Part shown: in pieces, positions 32,540 to 45,790 of the stretch
Position numbering within the stretch: position 1 is the stretch's first letter
Layout of the letters: every line of letters starts with the position of its first letter
Source: Larix kaempferi
Taxonomy: Eukaryota; Streptophyta; Pinopsida; Pinales; Pinaceae
Reading direction: 5' to 3'
Assembly: GCA_027924585.1 (NCBI GenBank)
Contig: BSBM01000186.1
Location: 1,116,001-1,180,000 of the forward strand
Length of the DNA stretch: 64,000 bases
Position numbers and translations under genes: made by a program
The notes under the pieces: generated by a model
Database searches by the model: none
Seen by the model: only the letters and a program-made list of their open reading frames with translations
Told to the model about the DNA's origin: nothing

Positions 32540-33130
32540 AGTAGAACAACTTTCTAGATCCATTTTTTCCGCAATCGAAAAGACCTATATTCGCATTTTC
32601 CACAAACGAAAAGACCTAGATCTTCATTTCCTCAATAAAAAAAGACCTAGATCCTCCTTTTTACAATCGAAAGGTTTGAGACCCACAACCCGCAATCCAC
32701 ACTACGAAAGTCAGATTGCAGAAACAAGAAAGTGCTCTTTTGGTAAAAGTTGGATACGCTATCTGCAACACGGAAGTTGGGATTGTGGAAGAGCTAAGGT
32801 ACTCTTTTTTGTAAAATATGTATCCACAATCCACAATCCACAATGTGGAAGTCGTATTGTAGAAGTACTAAAGTACTAATTTTGTACAGGATGGATCCGT
32901 AATTCGAAAGTCAGAAATGCAAAAGTGCTAAGACATTCATTGTTGTATTTAAAGGACCCGCAACCCGCAATGCAGTAGTCGGGTTTGCGGAAGCATTAAA
33001 AACCCAAACCTGTAAATATAGGTTCCCGCAACCCGCAATGCAGAATTTGGGGTTACAGAAGCTTTAGATTGCAGAACCATTTAAATTGTGGAAGCTAGAG
33101 ATTGCAAAACCATTTTAAGTTGTGGAAGCC
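32540..33130. repeat. Degenerate satellite with CCGCAA/TTGCGG inverted motifs
   Basis: Roughly 70-80-bp units repeat words such as CCCGCAACCCGCAATGCAG, GGATTGTGGAAG and AGTGCTAAG. CCGCAA is followed within about 25 bp by TTGCGG or a variant, so each unit can fold. Units at about 32685, 32760, 32825, 32890, 32960 and 33025 are recognisable; the left edge has shorter AAAAGACCTAGAT repeats. Confidence 0.65.
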
Positions 33131-33671
33131 AGGTTGTTGAGTCTGTAAATTTCTTTTAACCATCAATTTTCTTGGGTTTCTGCAACTCAGTAAATGCATA
33201 ATTGTAATGAACTTTGATGTTCCTTTTTTCTGATTAGAGTAGGTTGAGAGGTTAATGGATTATATGATGTTAAATCCTCATTATATTAGCTATGTATGGT
33301 GAAGTAAAAGAATTATATTGGGAAGCATTGTATTGATGAATTATTGTAGATCCTTAATAAAAAAATGAACAGTATGAATGTTATATCAAGTTCGTGCAGA
33401 ACTATTGTGTTTGGATTTAAAATATCATACTCTTGTAGTATGAAGGCATAACATTTTTAGTCTTGGGACATGTGTTATGTTGAGTTAAAATAAGAGTTAA
33501 GATCACTTTGGAAGACTCATCATCACATTATTAAACCTAAGATAAATGCATTTGTTTATAATTAATAAGTATGTTTAGTGAGAAGACTAATGAAATTGTT
33601 TACTAGGTAATCAAGGAAAAAAATGTATACCCCTTTTTCCTTAAATATTAACTTGGAATTATGGGTATGTT
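33131..33671. other. No gene recognised
   Basis: AT-rich, no domain or array seen. Confidence 0.4.
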
Positions 33672-34207
33672 ACATGGAGAGGTGGGGGAGGAGGGTAGGA
33701 TGGTGGGAGAGGAGGAGGAGGGGGAGGAGGAGGCATAAGACGAGGCATAGGTGAAATGTGAAGGGTGGGGAGAGGGGAGGAAGGGGGAGAGGAGGAGGGG
33801 AAGAAGGGAAGGGGTAGAGGGGAGAGGGGATAAGGGGAGAATAATGTGATAAGGAGATTAGATGGAAGGGAGAGGAGGAGGTGGTTGATTAGAGGGAGAG
33901 GAGGATGATATGAAGGAGGGGAAGTGAGAGGGAGAGGGGAGAGGGTGAGGAGGAGTAATGGGGAGGAGGAGGAGGGGGGATGAGGAGGAGGAGGAGAGGG
34001 GATGAGGAGGAGGAGTTGGGATAAATGGAGGATGAGGTGGATATGGGGTGGAGGAGGAGCAGGAGGAGGGGAAGGAGAGGGTGGGAGGGGGAGGGGGAGG
34101 GGGAGGAGGAGATGGTGATGAAGAATATGAGGAGGATAAGGGAGGAGGATAAGTAAGAGGAGTAGGAGGAGGAGGGGGGGATGAAGAGGAGGAGGGGGAG
34201 GGGGCGG
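33672..34207 (+). repeat. Second purine-only (G/A) tract, about 0.5 kb
   Basis: Same strand and style as the 27445-31358 tract (GAGGAGGAGG, GGGGAGAG words). It ends 26 bp before the gag of element J. Confidence 0.9.
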
Positions 34208-34232
34208 TTGAAACTACTCTTGACATCTTTGT

Positions 34233-35529
34233 ATGATTCAAACAAGATACTTAGATTCTAAGAAGAAGGATCCTCTGTCAGAGGAAGAAGAGGGAGAAGA
34301 AATCAATTCTACTGAAGGGAACATAAAAGGAGAGTCAGATATGTCTCACAATGAAGAAAAAGATGAGTTCAAGTTTTTTTTTCTAAGCATGATGAAAGGA
34401 TTACAAGACATCTCCCAAAATATTGTTCAATCTGGAGAGGAGACCAGAGAGTTCTTAGCTCAGTCTCGAGGAAGTAAAAATGGAGAGGGGAGTAGCAATG
34501 GTACCCCACATGGAAAAGGGAATATCGGTGGTGGCTCTATTTTCACAATAAATGGTCCTCATAATCACCCTAATGAATTCAAGATGGAATCTTAGCTTCA
34601 TTATAGGCCTACTATGCCCAATTTTACTAAAGAACAAAGAGAGGAACCTGAGGTTCAAAATGAAGGTCTTGCTTCATGGGAAGACACATATGTTGAGTAC
34701 CTCACACTAAATGAAGAATGAAGAAGAGATTTTCCATTCAAATATTTATGTGATCTTCAGTACAAGACAAATTTGAGAGGAATCTTTCAGATTCCAAATC
34801 AGAACTATGAGTTAAGAAATGCTATTGGTAAAATTTATTTTCCTTACTTTGATGTCTCATAGAAGTGGACTACTAACTCTTGGATTCAAAAGCTTCATAA
34901 TTATTTTCAGTTAAATCTAATGGCTGAGAGAGATGCCATTAAGTTGGATTCTATACACTTACATGGGAAGTCATTGATTGGTGGTTTCATGGCTTGAAAA
35001 CACTTGGGAATGATCAAGTGGCCACTTATGAAGAGTTCACAAGAATACTGGCTAAAATATTCAAAAGAAGATATCTTGACATCACCTTCAGAGAACTAGC
35101 ACATGTGAAGTAGACTGGAACTTATGAAGCTTACATCTCTAAGTTTCAAAAACTAGCTGTGATGGTATTTGATATCTTAGAAGCTAAATTGATCCTATTG
35201 TTCATTGAAGGGTTAGCAGAACCTTTAAAAGGTTTGGTGAAGGCTTACATACCCTCTACCTTGTAAGATGCACTAAGTAGAACAAGAGACTTGCAAGACT
35301 CTATTCCAAGGACAATATTTCCTCCTAGAACACTTGGTCCTACTCAATTCAAGAATCAAAGGCCACCCATGAAAGGTCCTTCTAGAAATTTCAAGAGGGA
35401 CAACTATTCACACGATCAAGATGAATTGAGAAGAAGGAAGCGGTGCCTCACCTATCAAGAACCATGGGTTCCAATACATCGATGTTCTAAAGGAAAGGCA
35501 CACTACATTGAAGTTTACTCAGAGAGTGA
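34233..35529 (+). pseudogene. gag of gypsy element J, broken
   Basis: The ATG at 34233 opens a 120-codon acidic N-terminal segment. A retrotransposon gag core follows: FPYFDVS, stop, KWTTNSWIQKLHNYFQLN, then after a frameshift near 34965 DWWFHGLKTLGNDQVATYEE and FTRILAKIFKRRYLDITF, and ELAHVK, stop, TGTYEAYISKFQKLAVM. The zinc-knuckle region reads CLTYQEPWVPIHRC, where a C-x2-C is expected; the second Cys has become Tyr. Stops and at least one frameshift inactivate it. Confidence 0.8.
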
Positions 35530-35965
35530 AGCTAAGGAGGAAGAAGAAGAGGCCCCAGTAGATACAAAAGTTTCCTATGAGACTACAGAAGAAGAACCTA
35601 CCCCTGAGGTGAGCAAGATTGCAATACTGCTAGGAGTGCCTCACTTCCATACACTCAAATTCAAAGGAGTGGTTCAAGGACAATCAATCACTGTATTAGT
35701 GGATGGATGAGCAACACATAACTTAATTAATTCAACTCTGTTCGAAAGGAGGAAGCTACCTACTAAAAAATTTGGAGGCTTCATTGTTATCATTCCAGGT
35801 AATCATTCTATGGATTGTTCTAGATGGATTCCAAAATTGCATATTTATATAGGGGATCATACCATAACATATAGCTTTATGTTGTGAATGTGGTTGATAC
35901 TAACATGGTCTTGGGAGTACAATGGTCGTATTCCATTGCAAAGCACTCCATAGACTATTTTTCAA
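35530..35965 (+). pseudogene. Protease region of gypsy element J, broken
   Basis: GVPHFHTLKFKGVVQGQSIT then VLVDG, stop, ATHNLINSTLFERR, GGFIVIIPGNHSMDCSRWIP and LHIYIGDHTITYSF. The pattern is a retropepsin with D-G-G-A-T-H-N expected at the active site; the second Gly codon (GGA) is TGA here. A frameshift near 35885 precedes the last motif. Confidence 0.75.
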
Positions 35966-37542
35966 GCCTCAGATGTGTAGGTGCGAGAATGGGTTCTAAG
36001 GCGAACAACATAGGGTGAAAACCCATACTGAAAGGCTTCAAAATGCCACGCATAAGGAAAATTCTATCCCCAGCATGTCTGGAATAGTAATCTCTAATGG
36101 ATACAATGGCCTCTGTTGGCACTTGTGGGGTTTGATCCTAGAAGGATCTGTCTTCATAAGAAGGAAGATCAAAGTATCCTGATTCTAAAGTGGATCTAAA
36201 CCTAAGAAAACTCCACCTTAAAAGAAAATGTAAGCTAAGTTAGATCTAATCTAAAAGGAATGTATTGTTTGTGTGTAGGGTAACTTGGTTTGAGTCCCAA
36301 TAAGTTATCTCATCAACTTGACAGAAATGTGAAATTGAATCATTAACTCATTGCTTCAAAATACAATCAGGCAATAAAAATTACTGATAATAATTCAAAG
36401 ATTAAGCATATCCAAGATTATCCTGTTGTTCTTTTGTCAATTGAAAAATCAACATGAAATTAATAATTTATGTGAATGATTTGCAGAAATAGATAAAGAT
36501 TTTAATTAAAGAAATTCAATTAAAACATAAATACACAAAGATCATGAGTTAAGACAAATTTGAATTCTACATCAATGCATTAATGATTGGCTGCAAAAAT
36601 TAGCAATATTAATTCATAATTAAGGTGAAGAAATCAAACATCATCAAAGAAATTTGATAACTTACACAAAGAAGATTCCAAAAGAAACTAACTTTGATTC
36701 ATTGGTCTACAAAAAATTACATGATCACAAGTGAAACAACGTTTCTCTAGTCCTTCTATGGCGATTATCTCCCCACCCCTTCCCCATGAGTCTTATATCC
36801 CTTTAAATAATAATTGCAGAAATGGTTACAAAGGGTAGTTTTCCCATGAAAACTGGGATTTACAAAATCAGACTATTCTAATATATCATCGTAGAAAATG
36901 GTCCATAACGCGTGTTAAGGATGAAATTGTTCTCTTTTTTATGTGTTTCTTTTAGGATTGTTTGAACTTCATTTTCTTTTATTTGTCCATGATTTTGATT
37001 ATTTTGTTTTCAATTTTTATTTATTTCTGATTGCTTTTAATTTTTTAGTTCAAAAACCTTTAAATGACTTCTGTGGCATGATATCTATCTCAAAGTTTTC
37101 AATTATATCTATCTAGCTTTATCATAAAGCTTTTAACCAAGATCTAACCTTTACCCAAAGTGTATTTGTTAAATTGCCTATGTTAAAAGATTCTTGCAGC
37201 TCAAAGTTCAAAATAGACCCCTAGTGCGCTATAGGAATTTGATATGATGAAAGATCGTGGTTATTTATGCTGAATGGTAACTCGTTATGAGTTATGATAA
37301 CTTGAGATGTTGATTTATGATCAATTAAGATACTAAAAGACACGTTGAAGAATGATAATAGTTACAAGCTCTATTACATTTCATCATTGTAAGAGATGAG
37401 GGTTTGAAGTGCCACAAGTCAAATTTGGGGATCATGAAATGCAAAGCTGAAGACATCTGTAGCTGAACCCGGTTAGTTCCACATCTTTGAACATTTATAG
37501 CCTCTCCTTCAGAAACTTAGTTAAGAAACTTGCAGTTATAAG
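35966..37542. other. No gene recognised
   Basis: AT-rich, stop-rich sequence between element J and ORF K. A fragment such as KPILKGFKMPRIRKIL can be read near 36020, but no family is supported. Confidence 0.4.
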
Positions 37543-38652
37543 ATGGGAAGAAGTGGTGAGATTAACAAGGTAGAACTGATGGACACGAAGTGGGCTGCGC
37601 AATTTCCGAAATGTGCAGACTTGTTTAAAATAGCTAGATGGTTCAATTTCTTTGAGAAAGTTACTGGGTTTAATGAAGAAGTTTCGATTCAATTTGCAAA
37701 GAATTTGACTAATGATGTTATTAAGTTCAAAACCTTAATATTTCATCTCACGGAAGCCTTAATTTCTGAAGCTACTCGCATCGCCATGGATGGGGAATTG
37801 TGGTTCAAAAAAGTTCCTTTCAAGTTTGACCCAAATCCTTTCTTGCTACCAGGTAATGAAACCCTAAATTGGAGCAATGGTGTTCATATAACAAATTTTC
37901 AACCAGAATGGAGGGAGGTGCTAGTCATTATACAAGCCTACGTTACATGTGAGGGCAGGTTCTCAATGGTTTTTAAATACCATGTTAGGTTTTTTATGCA
38001 TCTTAAATTGCACTCTAAAATAAATCTACCTTCTTGTACAAAAGCATCCAAAAAATGTCAAATAAGGTGAAAGTGCATCCCAAGCATACAAGGCCGCATC
38101 CTGAGCATACAAGGCAATCCATATTTCATCACGAACTTAAAAAACTGATCATTCAAACAGTACTAGAAAAGGAAAAGAAGACCTAGGAATATTTTATATT
38201 TTGGTCTGGATTTATGGATGAACAGGATGAGCGAATAAACAAGAATAGGTCCAAAAAGAAAGGTAAAAAGGGTAAGGAGGGAGTTTTGATACAAGAAATT
38301 TCTGAAAAGCCTCTGTTACAGGAAAAATCAAAAAGTCCCGAAAAGGAGGAACATGTTAATATAGTCGAAGAAAAACAAGAACATTGTCAAGAAGAGAAAG
38401 AACACTGTCAAGAAGTTCAGGAAATACATAAAACAATTAGTCTTACAACTGAACAAGTTCAAAGTCTAGTCACACCAAAACAGAGTATAATTGAGAACCT
38501 AGTTTCACAGACTTCTGCAGAAGATACAAAGAATGAAAGTTTCTAGGTTATGGACTTAGAAGCAGATGCAAACCTCCTCATGCAGTTAAGAGAATAAATT
38601 TAGAAGTTTAGAACAAGATCAACTACAAACAATAATATGGAAAAGGGTTCAA
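37543..38652 (+). pseudogene. ORF K, left part: accessory ORF of an Athila-like gypsy element
   Basis: The first 175 codons (37543-38070) include WAAQFPKCADLFKIARWFNF, FEKVTGFNEEVSIQFAKNL, EATRIAMDGELWFKKVPF and ITNFQPEWREVLVIIQAYVT followed by CEGRFSMVFKYHVRFFMHL. This resembles an uncharacterised extra ORF found 3' of pol in plant Athila/Tat-type elements; the function is not known to me. A frameshift near 38050 leads into a Lys/Glu-rich segment (38214-38546) with VEEKQEHCQEEKEHCQEVQE. Element G splits it at 38652, and the right part resumes at 58237. Family similarity is recalled from general experience, not from a search. Confidence 0.5.
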
Positions 38653-38656
38653 GTTC
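38652..38656 (+). repeat. Target site duplication AGTTC of element G, left copy
   Basis: Matches 58232-58236 exactly, immediately outside both LTR ends. Confidence 0.95.
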
Positions 38657-41600
38657 TGTAATATCCTGAATTTTGTACTAACTATTTTGTTGTTATATTG
38701 GGCCACGGCCCCAACACCTATGTTTATTTTGAGTATTGGGAATGAGCCCTAGCACCTATGATTTATTCTTTTATATGTATATCGACATATCGAACATGGA
38801 CGTTGACTAACTTCTTTATTTGAGTATATACTGGGCAAGAAGGCCCCAATGTTTAATGATGTTCTTCAACTTTGATAAGGGTACAAAGCCAAATATACTA
38901 AGATGTTCTTTTGTTACTTACTATGAAGAGCTATGATTTTACATGATTTGACTTATGAGTGTGTTGAGCATGGACTCAGAAACACACATGTAACCTACGC
39001 ACTGGGCATAAGCCCCGATGTACCTAGAAGAATGTTTATGTACTGGGAGTAATCCCTGAGGTACATTGAGTGTTGCTCCTAAGCCCTGGAGCACTCCAAG
39101 CTTGATAAATGAATACTGGATCCGAGGCAACTTAAATATTATAAATGTGCCTCACAACCACATTCTAGCACTAGTGTTGAGAAGAGGCTCTGGAATTGCA
39201 CTAGCGTAATGCCCATGTGAGAGTGTTGAGTTAAAAGGCTCTAAAGAGCACTCGGGGTTACTAAATCTCAAAGTGTTGAGTCAGAAGGACTCTGAATAGC
39301 ACTTTTACTTTCATCACACTTATTTTATTTGATTAAATGATTTATTTTTATCTATCATCAAGTACTGCGGAAACTACCGTGTTAAACGAGGGAATCTGAC
39401 ATGAAAGAGAGAGACTAGAGGTGCCTATCCAAGCCTACCGAAAGACCGTCCAAAGAAGTGGACCTTAACCCTAATTTGTTAAACCAAAGTATCATACAGG
39501 ATTACATATTGGTATTAAAAATTGTAATATATAAGGATGTGATTATTTATTTATAAAAGACATTCATTGCATATAGGTTATGCATAGTGAGATGCCATAT
39601 TATGTAATAATATTAATAAAACTATTCATATTTAGTGGACAACCATGATTGTAAATAATAGTAATATTGTATTAATACCTAGGTTAGAATTACTATTATT
39701 ATAATTATTGTTACCATAATTATTATGAAGAGCTTAAATAAAAAATCGCTGATAGATTAAGCCATTGAAAAAGTCTTAGTGCAAAAAAACTAAATACTTA
39801 TTAAATAATATATTTTAAATATTATTTATTAATTTAAAGAAACAAATTATTCCAATAGTGATAATTAAAGAATACCCTACTTGAAGAGGGCAGATCCCAA
39901 GTTGGGGATTATCTATCTTTTCATTATCATTCTCTGATGGTCATTAAAGGAAAAACTTTTGCTCCAAGAAACTAAACCAGTAGTAACCTTTGGTCCTCTA
40001 TCTCTTTTGCATGTTGGAATCCAGCTCAGGGGGATCCATACTAAACCAAGAACGGTTGTAGGATCATGGTTGGGAGGAACATGATAGCCCCAAAGTTATC
40101 CAGCTAAAGGAAATCACCCTAACAGGTTGGCTAGATACAACAGGCTCTACATTAACCATTGTTGTGTGTGCAGGTCACTACAGGAAGGATTCAAGTGCCA
40201 AGCAGCTAGGTTTCCACAGGAAGGGACCAAGTACTCAAGCAGCTAGGTATGGGGTATTTAATGTTTCAAATTTTCAGTTATAATAAAGTTAGGTTTCTAC
40301 AATTAGAATAGATACTACATTATTGTTCATTATCAATATTATCAATTTTGAGGTTCTGCCTAGAACCTAGTGGAGGGTCTAGTAGGGCTAGCCAAGCTAG
40401 CCTCTGCTAGACAATGTACATTGTCTTCTAGGTTAGGGTTATTATAATTCCTTGTTCATTGATATATGTTTTATGTTTGAATTGTATTCCCTATTCATAG
40501 GGAAGAGTTTCATCTACGACTGTTAGTTCTTTTTACATTATTACCTTGTCTATATTGGAAACACTACCAAATAGAAATAAAAACCAAACAACAAAAATTT
40601 CAGCTACACTACTCATTTATATTATCAAACATCTCTACGATAGCAATCTTTAATCAAACTTTAAACGCATCAAGTATTACACAGAGATTCGTATTCCAAA
40701 ACGTAGGTTCACATATCCAAACATAGCTTCACATATAATTCAATCGTCATATGCATTTTAAATATGGGTGCAAATCCCAAATCCCTTACGGGCTTGCAAT
40801 TCATGGATCGGATCCCATCCCCAATCAAAATGCGCTTCATATCAAACCAAATTTATTGAATACACAGTAACCTTAAACGTATTTCTACGTTAGTTAACCA
40901 TTCGTCCTTGTAAACAGTAAAATAGAAATTCATAGGAGGAATCCGGTTTTCAATGTTTAAAACTTACAGAATTCAAACACAAATCGATACCAGAGGAAAA
41001 CTTCACCAACGACGATTTGTTTCCACTTTAAAAGTCTTAACGTCAAACTTAGAAAACTTATGAAAGTCACGACTACACACACGCAGGCTTAAAATTTCAA
41101 CTTGAAAACTCTAATGGGCACCTCCCCAGTTCACGGTTCGAATCTCATAACCTAAGGATAGGCGTCCATACTTTTCAAAACTGGTAAACCACAGGTTTGG
41201 GTATCAAACCCTTGGAATAGCTCATCTTGCCCAAGATCATTCATGATAAAATTAGACTCTGGATAAGAGTATCACAGGTATCAACAAAATACAAATCTAC
41301 CATTTATTAGCCCAATTGTCTAGCTACAGGATAATACTATAACAATGCATACATTCTTACAAATTGCACCATAGGAAAGAAATACGCAAGACAGAGCCAG
41401 GGTACGTATCACATATAACATGGAATCCATTTATTTATACAAGTGATTTTTCCATTAGAGTTTTTATACTGACAAAGGCATCATTCAAAAATATAGTAGC
41501 CAGGGTTCCTTCGTACAGCCATTAAGCCTCATAGAAATGAAAGTGTAGATGCCCTTTATTATTACAGTTCAAACTTCGAAAAAAAAATGATACCCATGAT

Positions 41601-42952
41601 TACATACAGGAAAGAAAAAAATATACACTTTTAGAATCCCATATTCACACAAGTACAAATATAGAAATAGAAACCAAGGCCAATCCATTAAACCCTGCTA
41701 CAAGCAGAGGGACCCTCAGAAGTTTTCACCATCAAAATATTAATTACAACAAGTCTTCATACATCGGGTCAAGCCAAAGGTGATCACCCCTGAGACTTCA
41801 AAAATATGAGTGAGCCAAAGGCCTCACGAAGTCTCGCCATCATAATTTACCAAAACCGAGAAAGGTAAGTCTGAAGGGTTAATAGAACCCGGGTCTTACC
41901 ATTTCCAAACGCCATGAGTAGTTCGTAAGGGCTCTTTTCTGGTTCAACATAGGGAGCCACACCATACCTATCAATGAGAACATATCCGAGGTTAGAACCT
42001 GATTAGTTAAAGGATTATGGAGTTAAAAACTGAGAAAACTTCAGGGGTAACGAGAAGAGTAGTTACCTGTAGATGGGTTCTGCTACATCGACACCATGCC
42101 CATCAATGATACCCTCGCCATGATCATAGCTCAAGAAAGGTGTAGTTGCTCCACCAACAAGCTGAAGAATCTCTCTCTAAGCCAAGTGACAATCAAACTC
42201 ATGACTTGACATCGTTGGGCAAACCCTTGCCAAAACCCTTCATCCAACTGGCCACAAACCACGTGACTGCCAAAGAGTGCATTTAATATAGCCAACTACC
42301 ACAATACGACACCATTGCGAATTGCAAATCATATCATATAGTTTTTGGGGTTCAAACATTTAGTTAAGTATCATAAAGGACAAAGACCTCAACCCTTACA
42401 TATTTAGCACCAATGGTGTTTTTCTTCCACCTTGAGAATTTCACATGATGAAACTATTCACAAAATAACCATGAGGGACACCTGCGAGGAAATATCAAAT
42501 AAGTATGCAATAGCGGAATCGCTAAGTAAGACCACTGGTCTCAAACATTCACACCTTACCTCTCGGTGACTCTGCCAGGAGTGCTTAGATTAACCCCAAA
42601 GTTTCAGGGAAATTCAACTTCACTCATCAAGTTCATCAAACCTGAGGATTAACATTCAAACAATTGAGATTTTAAAACATACATTTAAAGTGCACAAGAA
42701 GCAAAATGACTGCTAGTATTATCTCATGACTACACTCTGCAATCATACTCAACATAATCACTTCCGCATTGACAAGCATGACCAATGAGAACTACCTTGT
42801 TAGAAATTCTCCAAAACACTTAGATACTGAATGCAATACCGATACCCTTTTTTTACATCACTGAAGTTGTTTCATAAATTATAATTGGTGTTAGGCATAT
42901 TTGCAAGGTGAAGGAATTTTTTTTTTATTCTATTATTTTTAGGGACATTACA
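38657..42952 (+). repeat. 5' LTR of element G (4296 bp)
   Basis: Starts TGTAATATCC and ends GGGACATTACA; the first and last six bases are complementary (TGTAAT/ATTACA). Unusually long for a chromovirus LTR. Internal short repeats include AGTGTTGAG and ACTGGG/GCATAAGCCC words near 38990-39270. No convincing ORF. Confidence 0.95.
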
Positions 42953-42954
42953 AG

Positions 42955-42968
42955 TGGTATCAGAGCCC
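42955..42968 (+). other. Primer binding site of element G (initiator tRNA-Met type)
   Basis: TGGTATCAGAGCCC begins two bases after the 5' LTR. Confidence 0.9.
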
Positions 42969-43137
42969 AGCTACAAAACTAAGTGACCTATTGGGCTCAT
43001 TACAAACTATCGATGCAGATATTCAGTAAATAGAAACATGCATTTGTGAAATTGTTATTTTTATGAGAGGAGTAAACTAACAGATTTTCCTGTTCTTGAC
43101 ACTTATATCGCATTGTAGGTACAGTCATTGTCTAAAA

Positions 43138-44355
43138 ATGAATGTAGAACAGGGTAGTAGCATACATGAAAATTTGAACTCGCCACCACGAGAACAAGAA
43201 ATTGTGGTCGAACTCAACTCGGATTTAATGAAATCGATGCAAAACCTACAGGAAGAATTCCAAAGTTTCAGAGATGAGAACATGCAAGAAAGAAGAGAGC
43301 AGCAAGTTATAAATGAAGCCTTACTCCAAATCTTAACAGGGGCAAAGCCCCATGAATAGCCTACTCTCTTAGTCAACACTTTTAAGACAGGAAACTGCCA
43401 CCCAAGGGAATCTTCCAGTCATAAGAGAGAAGAGTAGGAAGAACACTAGCCAGAATCAATGGAAGAGGAATGTAAGGACTCTTCCAACGATGATGGTTCA
43501 ACACCTCCTTGCAAGAGAAGGAGGAAGAGTGATGACAGTTTGCAAGGAGAATTCAGGAAGATAAGAGCCCCAACTTATGATGGAGAGATCAACTCTAGGG
43601 AAAAGACTAAAGAGTAGCTACTAGGAATGAATAAATACTTCAACATTCATAATTACTCCAGTGAAATGCAAGCCCGACTAGCCATCTACAACATGAATGG
43701 TAAGGTTGCAAAATGGTGGCGGGACTTGAAGCACACCAAAGGACAAGAATTGAGAGACATAACCTGGCATATTTGCAGCAGAATATTCTAGGACAAATAT
43801 ATGTCTGAAAGATTCTTTGATAAGAAAATTAAAGAATTTGATGAGTTGAAAATGGGCTCTCTGACAATGGAAGCATTCATAAACCGATTCCTAGACTTGC
43901 TACACTATGTGCCATATATTAAAGACGAGAAGGTCAAAATTCAACAATTCTTGGGAGGGATGCCACCAAACTTTAGAGAAAAGATAGAGTTTGACATGCC
44001 CAAAACCATTGATGTGATCTTACATAAAGCAAGGTTGTGTTATGAACATGGACAACCAAGGAATGACAACATCAACAGAAATAGAGATAGGTTCAGAACC
44101 TTCTCGGACAACCGCATACCGAGTTTTAGACCTCCACCTTATCGGAAACATAACAACAGTTTTCCGCCCAATAGAGGCTTCAACCGACCTCAAGCATGAC
44201 TAAGTGCACCCCCACCACTTGTCAATAGGCTAGTTTTCAATAAAGGGACAAAAGCTGTCCCACCAACTGTTTCTTATTGGAAATGCCAAGGGCCACACTA
44301 CTACAAAGACTGCCCCAGAAAAATAGATGGAGTTTTATGCAACATCCAGGCATAA
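43138..44355 (+). pseudogene. gag of element G, broken
   Basis: The likely start is the ATG at 43138 (MNVEQGSSIHEN). Core motifs: FRKIRAPTYDGEIN, MQARLAIYNMNGKVAKWWRD, MSERFFDKKIKEFDELKMGS, MEAFINRFLDLLHYVPYI and QQFLGGMPPNFREKIEF, matching the Retrotrans_gag family. The zinc knuckle at about 44274-44315 reads YWKCQGPHYYKDC, with the first Cys changed to Tyr. About seven in-frame stops interrupt it, all in the same frame. Confidence 0.9.
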
Positions 44356-44990
44356 CCTACCATAGGAGACATGGAAAAGACACTAAGGATTTATGCCACT
44401 CTCAATGGTCGACAGACAGATCACCAAGCCACCATGGTGGAAATAGAGGGTAAGATCTCTAACACTGCCATGTCAGTTTTAATAGATCTTGGCGCTTGCT
44501 GAAGCTATATCTCCCCTAAGTTAGTGGACAATTGTAAGTTGGACCAAGAACCTCATGAGAAACCGTGGCTAGTACAACTAGCCATCGGCACCAAATGAAA
44601 GGTCTCCGAGTTAGTTAAGACCTGTGAAATAGACTTAAATGGGTTTCAAACTAGGATATATTTAAAAATTCTACCCCTAGGGTCGTACAATGCACTCATC
44701 GGCATGGATTGGTTAGAACAACACCATGTCCTACTAGAATGCTTAAAAAAACCCTTACTCTACATGGATGACCAAGGGAATCAAATGATGATTCAGGGTA
44801 TCCCTAAGAAAGTGTCGGTACGATAGATCTCTGCCTTACAAGTAAAGAAATGTATCAGAAAAGGTTGCAAACTCTTTGCCATCAATATCCAAAACATAGA
44901 AACTGATAGGGAACAAAAGATTGAGGACTTCCCAGTCCTCGTAGAATTCAAGGATGTATTTCCTGAAGAAATACCAGGATTACCAACCAA
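44356..44990 (+). pseudogene. Protease region of element G, broken
   Basis: MSVLIDLGAC, stop, SYISPKLV carries the active-site region, with D-L-G where D-S-G or D-T-G is usual. YNALIGMDWLEQHHVLLEC is the standard downstream motif. Stops after GAC (TGA) and GTK (TGA) fit CGA codons in relatives. Confidence 0.8.
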
Positions 44991-45790
44991 ACGAGACTTA
45001 GACATTTCCATCGAGCTAAAACCCGGGTCAGTGCCAACTTCCAAAGCCCTATACCACATGAGCACACCAGAATTGGTGGAGCTCAAGCTTCAGTTACAAG
45101 AGTTAATAGATAAAGTGTACATCTGACCTAGTGTGTCCCCTTGGGGCGCACCGATTCTCTTCGTCAAGAAGAAAGAAAAAATGATGCAGATGTGCATCGA
45201 TTACCACGAAATCAACAAGATGACCATTAAGAACCGCTACCCACTCCCTAGGATCAATGACTTGTTTAAGAAATTTAGAGGGGCAAATATCTTCTCAAAG
45301 ATCGACTTGTGATCTAGTTACCATCAGGTGAGGATCCGTGATGAGGATATCAATAAAATCACATTTCGAACCCGTTACGGCCACTGCGAGTTCGTAGTGA
45401 TGCCCTTTGGGTTAACGAACGCACTGGCCAACTTTATGTGCATGATGAATAGTATCTTTAGTAAATACCTCGATAAATTCATTCTAGTCTTTATTGACGA
45501 CATTTTGATCTACTCCAAGAATGAAGTAGAACATGAGGAGCACCTCCGGATTGTTTTACAGATACTAAGGGAACACCAACTTTACGCCAAGTTTAGTAAT
45601 TGTGATTTCTACAAACCCCAGATTCAATACTTAGGACATATCATTTTTGAGAAGGGAATAGCCGTCGACCCCTAAAAGGTCAAAGCTATCGAAGAATGGC
45701 CCACACCTACTTGCGTCTTTGATATAATATCGTCATTCTTAATATTAGCCAGCTACTACCGAAATTTCATTGGGAACTTTTCATGGATTG
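44991..45790 (+). pseudogene. Reverse transcriptase of element G, broken
   Basis: [59 protein letters not shown], stop, [25 protein letters not shown] and the catalytic box [12 protein letters not shown], then [17 protein letters not shown]. The FIDD box is intact (Y-x-D-D position reads F-I-D-D, common in gypsy). Stops at about 45124, 45310 and 45673. Confidence 0.92.

Larger units (their letters stand above)
34233..35965 (+). mobile_element. Element J: gag-protease remnant of a gypsy element
   Basis: Gag followed by protease on the plus strand; no RT, integrase or LTR was found. The left edge abuts the second purine tract, and the right edge breaks off within the protease-RT spacer (last family-like motif MVLGVQWSYSIAKHSIDY near 35905-35958). 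Confidence 0.75.

Noticed and set aside
33858-34245. Overlapping Ser/Pro-rich ORFs on the minus strand
   Set aside because: Same cause: the second purine tract.
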